Source: UBA7672 sp044224605
Lineage (GTDB): Bacteria > Pseudomonadota > Alphaproteobacteria > Caulobacterales > Hyphomonadaceae
DNA length: 64,000 nucleotides
NCBI GenBank assembly: GCA_044224605.1
Contig: JBGAKC010000006.1
Location: 77,638 to 141,637 of the forward strand
Direction: 5' to 3'
The notes beneath the pieces were generated by a model. The model did not search any database, was not told the origin of the DNA, and saw only the letters and a program-made list of their open reading frames with translations. The position numbers and the translations under genes were made by a program. Of this stretch, positions 7,148 through 15,306 are shown piece after piece; positions within the stretch are counted from its first letter, which is position 1; each line of letters begins with the position of its first letter.

Positions 7148-8631
7148 CTCGTCAGCGCGTAATCCATGTCGAGTTCGTCGGCGGCCTGTTCGAGGCGGCG
7201 CTCAACGGATTCCGACACCAGCGCGCGATAGGGCGGCGCAACCTTCAGGCCAAGCGTATCCCCATCGCAGGTCAGACGGGCATGCTTCAGCAGCGCCGCC
7301 GAACGGCCCGAGAAATCCGCAGCCAGACGCATCAGTGCGCCCAGCGCTCGCGCCTTGCCCGCAGTCAGCGGATCGAGCAGCTTTTCGCTGACATCGTTCT
7401 TGACGCCCCTCTTGAAGCGCGAGGCCACCGCGAGAGCAAGCGCCGCGCGATCCTTGTGGCTCAGGCCCGGCAAAGGCGCGCGAGCGACCAGATCGAAAGC
7501 GAGATCGGCGCGATGGTCCGGGTGCAGCAGTGCCCCGATGTCTACGAGACGGCAGGCAGCCGACGACAGGCGTGCATTGAGCGTGAACGGCGCCGCCTCG
7601 GTTGCCCATTCCGCCAATGCCCGACCGAATTCGGCGGCCTGATCGTCGGCGATCAGGGCCTCAATGCCGGCCTCCAGCGGGTCTTCGAGACGCTCCGCCG
7701 CATCGAGACTGTCGAAGATGATCCCCTCGCGAACGCCGTAGGAGGAAATCATCACGCTCTTGAATTTGCCGATCTCCAATACGGTCTTCAGCACGGCGGC
7801 GGCGTATGGGATGGTGGATGCGCGGCGCTTGGCGACATCCTGCACCAGGCCCGCGTGCTTCTTGCCGCCGATGATATCGTCGAGCAGTTCCGAGAGCTGC
7901 TTTGCATCCATCTCGTAATTCTGCAGCATATGCAGCGGCGCGCGCGTCAGCTCCATGTGCAGCGTGCCGATCGATCGCCAAGCGCCGCCGACCGCGAAGA
8001 ACACGTCTCCGGATTTCTTCAGTTCCGGCGATCCCGACAGAACGTCTTTTACCTTGGCGAGAACCTTGTCCTCGTTGAACGAGCCGCCGGTGTCGAGCGC
8101 GAGAGGTCCGAGCGGATAGGTGGATCCGCCCTCGTATCTACCGCCAGCGAGGCGGGCCAGCTCAAGGCTCGATCCTCCAAGATCGCCGGCAACGCCGTCG
8201 ATTCCAGGTGTTCCGGCCAGAACGCCTTCAGCCGCAAACCGCGCCTCGTCGCCGCCTGACAGGACACGCAATGCGACGCCGGTCTCCTTCTTCACGCGCT
8301 CGACGAATTCCTTGCCGTCGGAAGCTTCGCGCACCGCGGCAGTCGCGAACGGGAACAGCGCTTCGACCTTCTGCGCGCGCGTTATCGAGGCAAAGCGCGC
8401 CAGCGCGGCGACGGCGATCTCCACGCCTTCCTTGCTGAGCTTGCCGGTCGAGTTCAGGCCCCGGCCAAGGCCTGCGAGCACCTTCTCGTTGAAGCGGGGC
8501 TGCATCGCCCTGCCCCGCACGTCGTAGACAACCAGACGAACCGAGTTGGAGCCGACATCCATCACGCCGATCCGCTTCCATCGGACGGGCTTGCCGCCGG
8601 TCCGGGATCGGGTTGCTGATGCTGCCGTCAT
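7144..8631 (-). CDS. ppx: Exopolyphosphatase / guanosine pentaphosphatase family (Ppx/GppA)
   Basis: 495 aa. The ASKHA-fold start is clear: MDVGSNSVRLVVYDV near residue 24 and the phosphate loop GDLGGSSLELARL near 145. The C-terminal half (after about 310) fits the HD-like helical domain of Ppx. It releases phosphate from polyphosphate or pppGpp. It follows ppk by 55 bases on the same strand, giving the classic ppk-ppx operon. Ppx and GppA cannot be told apart from sequence alone; the operon favours Ppx. Confidence 0.93.
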   Translation of the reverse strand: MTAASATRSRTGGKPVRWKRIGVMDVGSNSVRLVVYDVRGRAMQPRFNEKVLAGLGRGLNSTGKLSKEGVEIAVAALARFASITRAQKVEALFPFATAAVREASDGKEFVERVKKETGVALRVLSGGDEARFAAEGVLAGTPGIDGVAGDLGGSSLELARLAGGRYEGGSTYPLGPLALDTGGSFNEDKVLAKVKDVLSGSPELKKSGDVFFAVGGAWRSIGTLHMELTRAPLHMLQNYEMDAKQLSELLDDIIGGKKHAGLVQDVAKRRASTIPYAAAVLKTVLEIGKFKSVMISSYGVREGIIFDSLDAAERLEDPLEAGIEALIADDQAAEFGRALAEWATEAAPFTLNARLSSAACRLVDIGALLHPDHRADLAFDLVARAPLPGLSHKDRAALALAVASRFKRGVKNDVSEKLLDPLTAGKARALGALMRLAADFSGRSAALLKHARLTCDGDTLGLKVAPPYRALVSESVERRLEQAADELDMDYALTS

Positions 8632-8686
8632 ACGCTGGCCTCTGGTCCGTCACTGACCGAAGGCCGCCCGGGGTGCTACGCCCGGA

Positions 8687-10903
8687 TCAGCCTCGCGGCT
8701 TGAGCTGCGGCGGGGTCGTGTGCCGCAGGGCGCTTCCCCGACCCGAGAGACTCGGGTTCTCGAGAAAGTAGTCATGCGCCGAGAAGGGCTGTCGGCCCTT
8801 GGTCGGCGCGTTCCGGACATAGCGCCCATCGGGGCGCAACGTCCAGCTTTGCGCGCGATCGTTGAGGTTCGCCAGCATCACCTGATCGAGGACCTGGTTA
8901 TGCACAGTCGGATTCTTGATCGGCGTCAGGGTTTCAACACGCCTGTCGAGGTTACGCTGCATCCAGTCCGCCGAAGCGATGAATACCTTGGCCTCGTCCG
9001 ACGGCAGGCCATGACCGGCGCCAAAGCAGACGATTCGCGAATGCTCGAGGAAGCGGCCGACGATCGAGCGCACCTCAATATTGTCGGACAGGCCCGGCAC
9101 GCCCGGCCGCAGGCAACAGATACCGCGGACGATCAGCTGGATCTGCACGCCGGCCTGGCTCGCCTTGTAGAGGGTGTCGATAATCGTCTCGTCAACCAGC
9201 GCGTTGAGCTTCGCCCAGATCTGTGCGGGGCGTCCCGCTTTCGCGTGGGCGATCTCGTCATTGATCAGGTTGATGAGTGTCTGCTTCAGGTTCAGCGGCG
9301 AGATCGCCATCGCCTCCATGGCGTTGGGTTTCGAATAGCCCGTGACGTAGTTGAACAGGCGGCCGGCGTCGCGGCCGATCACCTCGTCCGCCGTGAAAAG
9401 CGAGAGGTCGTCATAGATGCGCGCCGTGATCGGGTGGTAGTTGCCAGTGCCGACGTGGGTGTAGGCGCGCAGGTTGCCCTGCTCGCGCCGGATCACGAGT
9501 GAGACCTTGGCGTGCGTCTTCAGTTCGATGAAGCCGTAGACGACCTGCACGCCGGCGCGTTCGAGATCGCGCGCGAGGCGGAGGTTGGCCTCTTCATCGA
9601 AACGCGCCTTGAGTTCGACGAGAGCCGTGACGTTCTTGCCTGCTTCTGCCGCCTCGATCAGCGCTGCGACGATCGGCGAGTTCTTGGACGTGCGGTAGAG
9701 CGTCTGCTTCACCGCGACCACGTCGGGGTCGCGCGCGGCTTGGCGCAGGAACTGCGCGACCACGTCGAAGCTCTCGTACGGGTGGTGGACAAGGATGTCC
9801 TTCACGCGGATGGAGGCGAAGATGTCGCCATTGTGCTCGCGGATGCGCTCCGGGAAGCGCGGTTCGAACGGCTCGAAGACAAGGTCTGGCCGGTTGTCGA
9901 CGATCAGTTCACGCAGCTGGGCCATGCCCATGATGCCGTCGACTTCGACGATATCGATCGGCTCAGCGCCGATTTCCTCGATGAAAAAGGCTTTCAGGTG
10001 CTCGGGCGCGCCACGGTCGATCTTCAGGCGCACAATGCGGCCGCGCCGGCGCTGCTTCAACAGGATCTCGAATTCGCGGACGAGGTCTTCCGCCTCTTCC
10101 TCGATCTCGATGTCGCTGTCGCGGATGACGCGCAGCATGCAGCGGCCCTTGGACACGCAATCCGGGAACAGCGCATCGAGGAACATGGTAATGACGTCTT
10201 CGAGCGCGATGAAGCGGCGACCTTTCGGGCCGGACGGCAGCTCCATGAAGCGCTCGACATGGGTCGGGATCGGAACCAGCGCGCGCATCTTCACACCATC
10301 GCCCTGACGATGCAGGGCGAAGCCAACGGCGAAGCCCTGGTTCGGCAGGAACGGAAACGGGTGGGACGGGTCGATCGCGAGCGGAGTGAGCACCGGGAAG
10401 ACGCGCTCGAGGAAACGTGCGCGCAGCCATTCCGTGTCAGCTGCGTTGAGATCATCCTCGTCCACCACCGCAAGGCCGGCTCGTTTCATCTCCGTACGGA
10501 TTTCCTTCCAGATGCGCTGCTGCTCGGCCATGAGCTTGCCGGCTTCTGTGTGGATCCGCTCCAGCTGCTGGACCGGCGTGAGGCCGTCCTGGCTTGGGCG
10601 TGTGATGCCGGTCCGCGCCTGTTGGCGGAGACCAGCGACACGCACCGAGTAGAACTCGTCGAGGTTGGAAGCCGAGATCGAGATGAAGCGGAGGCGTTCG
10701 AGCAGTGGATGGCGCTTGTTCTCGGCTTCCTCGAGCACGCGCATGTTGAACTTCAGCCACGAGATCTCGCGATTGAAGAAGCGCTCCGGCGACATGGCGA
10801 GCTGATTTGCGGTCGCCTGCACGACGTCCGCTTCCTTCCCCTTTGAGGAAGAGGTGTCGCGCGCGCGTTCGCTGCGGTCAGCCATGTCCGCTTGGTCCAC
10901 CAT
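8687..10903 (-). CDS. ppk: Polyphosphate kinase 1
   Basis: 738 aa, normal for PPK1, which polymerises the gamma-phosphate of ATP into polyphosphate at the inner membrane. Features: N domain FFNREISWLKFN (residues 41-52), SNLDEFYSVRVAGL, the catalytic phospholipase-D-like His in ELKTHAKVSLV, and YTHVGTGNYH soon after. The first 35 residues before the N domain are polar and variable; an alternative start MADRSERAR lies six codons in. It sits 91 bases downstream of hdaA on the same strand. Confidence 0.97.
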   Translation of the reverse strand: MVDQADMADRSERARDTSSSKGKEADVVQATANQLAMSPERFFNREISWLKFNMRVLEEAENKRHPLLERLRFISISASNLDEFYSVRVAGLRQQARTGITRPSQDGLTPVQQLERIHTEAGKLMAEQQRIWKEIRTEMKRAGLAVVDEDDLNAADTEWLRARFLERVFPVLTPLAIDPSHPFPFLPNQGFAVGFALHRQGDGVKMRALVPIPTHVERFMELPSGPKGRRFIALEDVITMFLDALFPDCVSKGRCMLRVIRDSDIEIEEEAEDLVREFEILLKQRRRGRIVRLKIDRGAPEHLKAFFIEEIGAEPIDIVEVDGIMGMAQLRELIVDNRPDLVFEPFEPRFPERIREHNGDIFASIRVKDILVHHPYESFDVVAQFLRQAARDPDVVAVKQTLYRTSKNSPIVAALIEAAEAGKNVTALVELKARFDEEANLRLARDLERAGVQVVYGFIELKTHAKVSLVIRREQGNLRAYTHVGTGNYHPITARIYDDLSLFTADEVIGRDAGRLFNYVTGYSKPNAMEAMAISPLNLKQTLINLINDEIAHAKAGRPAQIWAKLNALVDETIIDTLYKASQAGVQIQLIVRGICCLRPGVPGLSDNIEVRSIVGRFLEHSRIVCFGAGHGLPSDEAKVFIASADWMQRNLDRRVETLTPIKNPTVHNQVLDQVMLANLNDRAQSWTLRPDGRYVRNAPTKGRQPFSAHDYFLENPSLSGRGSALRHTTPPQLKPRG

Positions 10904-10994
10904 GATCGCCCAGTCTTCGCGGCTGGTCTGACGCCAGCCATGAAAACCTGCATAACACCAATATATTACGGATGTTTTTCAGCCCGAAGCCCGT

Positions 10995-11699
10995 TTAGCC
11001 GGGGTCCATGCCCAGGGCCGTCAGGACCGCCCGGGCAGCCCTTAGGCTCTCGGCTCGGCCGGGGGTTCGCTCGATCTGGTCCGCCACGAGGCCGATGGCG
11101 GCCCATGACCGCTCCATCCGGTTCGCAAGGTAAACCACGGATTCATCAGGCAAAATCAGGTGCCGGAGGGCGCATTCCTCGCGCAATCGTAAAGCAAGGG
11201 TTTCATCGTCCGGCGGCTCGATATGAGCGACCGGCATGGCGGCCAGCCGGGACTTAAGGTCGGGCGGCCGGGTGAACCAGCTGGCGGGCTCAGCAGCCCC
11301 GGACAGGAGGACGGGCGCGCGTCTGTCCCGGCAGAGGTTGAGGGCTGCCAGGAGGCCCAGGGCGGCCTCGGGATGGTCAGCGTCGTCGATGGCCAGGGCG
11401 GAGACCGAGAGCCGGGCGATCTCGTCCATTTCGGCTCGAGCCAGCGCCTCGCCCGTGACCATGGCCGCGCCGGCGTCGGCGGCCCACAGCTGAAGCAGGC
11501 GGGTCTTGCCGGCGAAGGGCTCGCCCACAAGCGCGAGCTGGCTACCGGGCCAGTGCTTCCAGCGGCGGATGGCGCCGAGTGCGGCGGCGTAGGAGCCGTC
11601 TTCGATCAGCGGACGCTGGCCGGGGTCGATGCGGGGAAAATCCAGAAGCAGTTGGCCGCCGGCCGCGGGCCTGTTTCCCGCGGGGTCGCCGGTCGTCAT
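10995..11699 (-). CDS. hdaA: HdaA, DnaA-related regulator of replication initiation
   Basis: 234 aa, the size of Hda proteins rather than DnaA: the AAA+ core is present but there is no DNA-binding domain IV. Near the N-terminus QLLLDFP (residues 16-22) is the clamp-binding motif that ties Hda to DnaN. Walker A is GEPFAGKTR and Walker B is ALAIDDAD. With the loaded sliding clamp it stimulates ATP hydrolysis by DnaA and so limits re-initiation. Its ATG overlaps the stop of the DUF2066 gene (ATGA), so translation is coupled. Confidence 0.88.
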   Translation of the reverse strand: MTTGDPAGNRPAAGGQLLLDFPRIDPGQRPLIEDGSYAAALGAIRRWKHWPGSQLALVGEPFAGKTRLLQLWAADAGAAMVTGEALARAEMDEIARLSVSALAIDDADHPEAALGLLAALNLCRDRRAPVLLSGAAEPASWFTRPPDLKSRLAAMPVAHIEPPDDETLALRLREECALRHLILPDESVVYLANRMERSWAAIGLVADQIERTPGRAESLRAARAVLTALGMDPG

Positions 11700-12745
11700 T
11701 GCTGCGAGGCCACCCTGAGCACCCAGCCGCCATTGTCGCCCGTGAGATCGATGCCGCGCGAACGCAGATCGGCGGCGAGCTGATCAGGGCGGCCGGAATA
11801 GGTGAAGCTGATATCGGCGCCGGCGACCGAAAGGGACTCGACATTCAGATCCTTCACGAGGCGCGAGCCTTCGAGACCCTTGCGGATCTTCACCCACTCC
11901 TGGAGGTCAGCGAACGTCGCCGTGACTGACAGATTGCTGGAGCTGGTTGTGCGGACGATCGAGGCGACTTTCCACGCCCGCTCAAGCGCCGCGATCGCGC
12001 CCTGCTGGGCCGAGGACAGGTTCACGAACGGTCCCGCCAGGCCGAGGTTCGGATCAGGAACATTGGCGCGCATGTCGATCAGGCGGACGTAGTATGGCGC
12101 GCCCTGCTGATAGACTTCGGCAATGACGCCGCGATCCGCACGCACGCGGGTGAGCTCGTCCTGGATATCCATCCACGCCGGGCGGCGGTTCCATGACTCG
12201 GTCGATGCAATGTAGGGTGTGAGGACGGTTTCGTCCGACTTGCCGACTGTCTGGCCGGCGGCGTTTGTCGTCGTCCATTGCGCGCCCCACTGGGCGGTGT
12301 CGATGCCGACGGCGACCGGCACGATCATCGCGAGCGCGGCTTGGCTGTCGACATAAGGGACGCCGGACGTTTCGAGATACTTGCGGATTTCGTCGTCACG
12401 GTAGGTCCACGTGACGGACCCTGTCGCGCGGAAGCCGCCGCCGGGCACGGCGGATGTCTTCTCGCCCTGCGAGGTTGAGCTGCGATAAGAACGCGCAACG
12501 ACGCCGGCGTCGAGCGGCGTGCGGGCGTTGGCGCGATCCTCCGGCAGGGTCAGCCGGTCGATCAGCCGCTGCGCGCCTACGACGCGGGCATCGTTCCGCG
12601 CCTGCTGCAACGCCTCGGCCGCGGTGGCGCCCGTCTTGTCGATGGGCAGGTCCTTGACCTTGTAGACCGGCGACTGCGCGAAGGCTGCGCCTGCGAGGGT
12701 CAGCGAAGCGGCAAAAAGGGCAACGAATCTGGTGATTTGCTTCAT
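11696..12745 (-). CDS. DUF2066 family exported protein
   Basis: 349 aa from ATG at 12745; the frame stays open much further upstream, but MKQITRFVALFAASLTLAGAAFAQ is a textbook signal peptide, which fixes the start. The mature protein resembles the DUF2066 family found next to Hda in many proteobacteria: the ALQQARNDARVVGAQRLIDRLTLPED segment is characteristic. Function unknown, presumed periplasmic. Overlaps hdaA by 4 bases and heads the cluster DUF2066-hdaA-ppk-ppx. Divergent from purM. Confidence 0.85.
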   Translation of the reverse strand: MKQITRFVALFAASLTLAGAAFAQSPVYKVKDLPIDKTGATAAEALQQARNDARVVGAQRLIDRLTLPEDRANARTPLDAGVVARSYRSSTSQGEKTSAVPGGGFRATGSVTWTYRDDEIRKYLETSGVPYVDSQAALAMIVPVAVGIDTAQWGAQWTTTNAAGQTVGKSDETVLTPYIASTESWNRRPAWMDIQDELTRVRADRGVIAEVYQQGAPYYVRLIDMRANVPDPNLGLAGPFVNLSSAQQGAIAALERAWKVASIVRTTSSSNLSVTATFADLQEWVKIRKGLEGSRLVKDLNVESLSVAGADISFTYSGRPDQLAADLRSRGIDLTGDNGGWVLRVASQQ

Positions 12746-12847
12746 GGCGGCGGACCGTATCAGCGGCTCCCGGCCTTTGTAAGGCAGGTTGTGCATGAAC
12801 GTCTCGTTACGCTGGTCCAGAGGATTTCCACATGTTACTGGCGCGGC

Positions 12848-13879
12848 ATGAGCGGACCGGATTCCTCCAAGCCCCTGACCTATCGCGACGCGGGAGTCGA
12901 CATCGACGCGGGCGAGGCCTTGGTCGATGCGATCAAGCCAATGGCGGCCTCGACGCGGCGCCCCGGAGCGGACGGCGCGCTGGGCGGCTTCGGCGGCCTG
13001 TTCGATCTCAAGGCGGCCGGGTTCAAGGACCCCGTACTTGTTTCCGGTACGGACGGAGTTGGCACCAAGCTGATGCTGGCGTTCGCCACCAACCGCCACG
13101 AGACGATCGGCATCGACCTCGTCGCCATGTGCGTCAACGACGTGCTGGCGCAGGGCGCGGAGCCGCTTTTCTTCCTCGACTATTTTGCGACAGGAAAGCT
13201 TGAGACCGGCGTGGCAGCGAAAGTGGTTTCGGGGATTGCCGAAGGCTGTCGGCAGGCAGGCTGCACACTGGTGGGCGGCGAGACAGCCGAGATGCCGGGA
13301 ATGTATTCGGCAGGTCACTATGACCTCGCGGGCTTCGTCGTCGGCGCGGTTGAGCGGACCGACGTGCTGCCGAAGACCGGAGAGATGAAGGCCGGCGATG
13401 TGCTCGTCGCCCTGCCCTCGTCGGGACCGCACTCGAACGGTTATTCGCTGGTGCGCCGGATCGTGGAGCGGACGGGGCTCAAGTGGGATGACTGCGCGCC
13501 GTTCGACGAGAAGCTGAAGCTGGGCGAGGCGCTGCTCGCGCCGACGCGCATCTACGTGAAATCCGTGCTGGCGCTGACGCGCATGAAGCGGATCAAGGGG
13601 CTGGCGCATATCACGGGCGGCGGGATCACCGAGAATGCGCCGCGCATGTGCCCCGACCATCTTGTTCCGAAAATCGACTATCAGGCCTGGAAACTGCCGC
13701 CGGTGTTTGACTGGCTTCAACGGGCGGGCTCGGTTTCGGACGAGGAGATGCGGCGCACGTTCAACTGCGGCGTTGGCATGGTGATGGCCGTTGAGCCTGC
13801 CGTGGCGCAGCCGTTGATGGAACGGCTCATCAATGAGGGCGAAGCGCCCTTCGTGATCGGCGAACTGGCGAACGCGTGA
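12848..13879 (+). CDS. purM: Phosphoribosylformylglycinamidine cyclo-ligase
   Basis: 343 aa AIR synthetase, fifth step of purine synthesis. The ATP-binding/phosphate motif VSGTDGVGTKLMLAF is near residue 60, followed by GGETAEMPGMY and LPSSGPHSNGYSL, all standard for PurM. The frame is open upstream, but homology begins at MSGPDSSKPLTYRDAGVDIDAG (ATG 12848). It overlaps purN by four bases (GTGA). Confidence 0.97.
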   Translation: MSGPDSSKPLTYRDAGVDIDAGEALVDAIKPMAASTRRPGADGALGGFGGLFDLKAAGFKDPVLVSGTDGVGTKLMLAFATNRHETIGIDLVAMCVNDVLAQGAEPLFFLDYFATGKLETGVAAKVVSGIAEGCRQAGCTLVGGETAEMPGMYSAGHYDLAGFVVGAVERTDVLPKTGEMKAGDVLVALPSSGPHSNGYSLVRRIVERTGLKWDDCAPFDEKLKLGEALLAPTRIYVKSVLALTRMKRIKGLAHITGGGITENAPRMCPDHLVPKIDYQAWKLPPVFDWLQRAGSVSDEEMRRTFNCGVGMVMAVEPAVAQPLMERLINEGEAPFVIGELANA

Positions 13880-14520
13880 GCCGGAAGAAACTCGGCATCC
13901 TGATTTCCGGACGCGGCTCCAACATGGAGGCGCTGCTGAAGGCGGCGCGGTCTCCCGACTGGCCGTGCGAGCCGGTGATTGTTCTTGCCAACAAACCTGA
14001 TGCCGGCGGGCTCGAGAAGGCGCGCGGGTTTGGGGTGAAAGCCGTTGCCGTGGACCACAAGCCTTTCGGCAAGGATCGCGAAGCATTCGAGCGGGCGATG
14101 GATGCGGAGCTGAAGGCGGCGGGTGTCGAACTGATCGCGCTGGCCGGGTTTATGCGGGTGCTGACGCCGTGGTTCGTGAATGAATGGGCCGGACGGCTGA
14201 TCAACATCCATCCGGCGCTGCTGCCGAAATATCCAGGGGTGGACACCCACAACCGGGCGCTGGCGGCAGGCGATCGCGTGCATGGATGCACGGTGCATCA
14301 GGTGACGGCGGGGGTGGACGAAGGTCCAGCGATCGGGTCGGCCGAGGTCGATGTGGTTGCAGGGGATGATGAAGCTTCGCTGGCGGCGCGGGTGCTGAAG
14401 GCGGAGCATGTGCTCTATCCGCGGTGTCTTGCGGCAGTGGCGCGCGGTGATGGCGCGCGGGTGCGCGAGGATGTCGTCGTGGATGGCGTGACTGTGCGAC
14501 TGTTTGCGCCACGGGCGTGA
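13876..14520 (+). CDS. purN: Phosphoribosylglycinamide formyltransferase
   Basis: 214 aa GART enzyme using 10-formyl-THF, third step of purine synthesis. Motifs: LISGRGSNMEALLKA at the N-terminus, the catalytic Asn/His region LINIHPALLPKYPGVDTH near residue 110, and GCTVHQVTAGVDEGP. It starts with GTG overlapping the purM stop, so purM-purN is a coupled operon. Confidence 0.97.
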   Translation: MSRKKLGILISGRGSNMEALLKAARSPDWPCEPVIVLANKPDAGGLEKARGFGVKAVAVDHKPFGKDREAFERAMDAELKAAGVELIALAGFMRVLTPWFVNEWAGRLINIHPALLPKYPGVDTHNRALAAGDRVHGCTVHQVTAGVDEGPAIGSAEVDVVAGDDEASLAARVLKAEHVLYPRCLAAVARGDGARVREDVVVDGVTVRLFAPRA

Positions 14521-14592
14521 GGGCGCGTTCCCGCTGGTGGGCGGGTTTTCCAGATTTGAGTTTGGCGCCGGTTAGACCGGCGCGGGATTTGT

Positions 14593-14754
14593 CCTTCCCC
14601 GAGCGGGGGAGGATGGGCGTGCGTAGGCGTTGACGCGTGCGCGGTCCAGGTGGGGGACGGTTTGTCGGCGTGAACTGATGGCGAGGGCGGTCCCCCACCC
14701 GGTCGGTGATGACCGGCGTTTTGTGCGCGTTGCGCCTCCCCCGCTCGGGGGAGG
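14593..14754. repeat. Composite palindromic element (REPIN-like)
   Basis: Two 20-base arms, 14593-14612 and 14735-14754, are inverted copies of each other with one mismatch; each is itself a C-run/G-run hairpin around GAGC or GCTC. Between them lies another inverted pair, GGTGGGGGAC at 14649-14658 and GTCCCCCACC at 14690-14699. The whole is a 160-base nested palindrome. Two oppositely oriented REP-type hairpins with a spacer are the layout of REPIN elements. Similar C-run/G-run hairpins recur in the gap at 60.3-60.9 kb. Confidence 0.65.
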
Positions 14755-14802
14755 AGACATGTCCACGGGTTGCGCCAGCGTGTCGCCGGCGGCAATGAGC
14801 AC

Positions 14803-14856
14803 GCCCTCGTGGTTCGACGAGCGCATGGCTTTCGCCATGCTGCTCACCATGAGGGC
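14803..14856. repeat. 54-base hairpin repeat, copy 1
   Basis: GCCCTCGTGGT (14803-14813) pairs with ACCATGAGGGC (14846-14856) with one mispair. Inside is a perfect 7-bp stem with a 4-base loop (GCATGGC, TTTC, GCCATGC at 14823-14840). The 24 bases from 14796 to 14819 recur exactly at 60317-60340. This fits the dispersed intergenic hairpin families of alphaproteobacteria. Confidence 0.65.
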
Positions 14857-15248
14857 TGAAGGGCTATCTTGCGGGATGGCGAGGTTGTTTTCCTGATGTT
14901 GAATGTCGCTCTTCATTCGAGGCAGAGACGCGTGCGCCGATCCCGTATGCCAATCACGGGAGCGGCGGTTGCGTTTCATCTGGAAGGTCGAGACGACGTT
15001 TTGCACAATGACCACGAGCGCGCGCAGCATCGCTGTCAGCAACAGCTGAGGAAGCGATGGGATTACCAGCCCGTTTGCGCGTGTTCGTGCCTGTGTCATG
15101 CGGGGCATCTTACGCCCGCAATTTCCCCGGCCGGATCCGGGGAGCTCTATCCCACGATCTTTCTGGCTAAGGCGCTGGATTCCCCGAAGAAGATTTTCGG
15201 CCCTCCCACGAATTTGCTACAAGATGCACCCTACGGCTGTGAGGGGCG

Positions 15249-15286
15249 TAAAACAAAAGGCCCGGCTGAAAACAGCCGGGCCTTCC
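15249..15286 (-). terminator. Intrinsic terminator of lon
   Basis: A perfect 12-bp stem (15257-15268 with 15273-15284) closes a 4-base loop. On the reverse strand the stem is followed by the T-tract TTTTGTTTT. It begins 20 bases after the lon stop codon. Confidence 0.9.
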
Positions 15287-15306
15287 TTGTTCAGTCAGCC
15301 GCCGCC

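Larger units (their letters stand above)
14521..15247. other. Gene-free, repeat-rich gap between purN and lon
   Basis: About 730 bases with no ORF I believe. A 178-codon reverse-strand frame (14572-15108) crosses the palindromes and translates as low-complexity Pro/Gly/Arg text, so I leave it out. The first half is a cluster of palindromes annotated separately. The second half (14890-15240) is ordinary sequence without visible structure. No intrinsic terminator with a T-run is seen right after purN; the palindromes may serve instead. Confidence 0.5.

Noticed and set aside
12746..14086. N-terminal 447-codon extension of the DUF2066 gene
   Set aside because: The frame is open only because it runs antisense to purM and purN. 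A clear signal peptide begins at 12745.
14593..14856. CRISPR array
   Set aside because: The repeats are inverted and nested, not direct with regular spacers, and no cas genes are present.
14572..15108. A 178-codon reverse-strand ORF in the purN-lon gap
   Set aside because: It crosses the palindromic repeats, translates to low-complexity text in that half, and has no ribosome site. Treated as repeat sequence.
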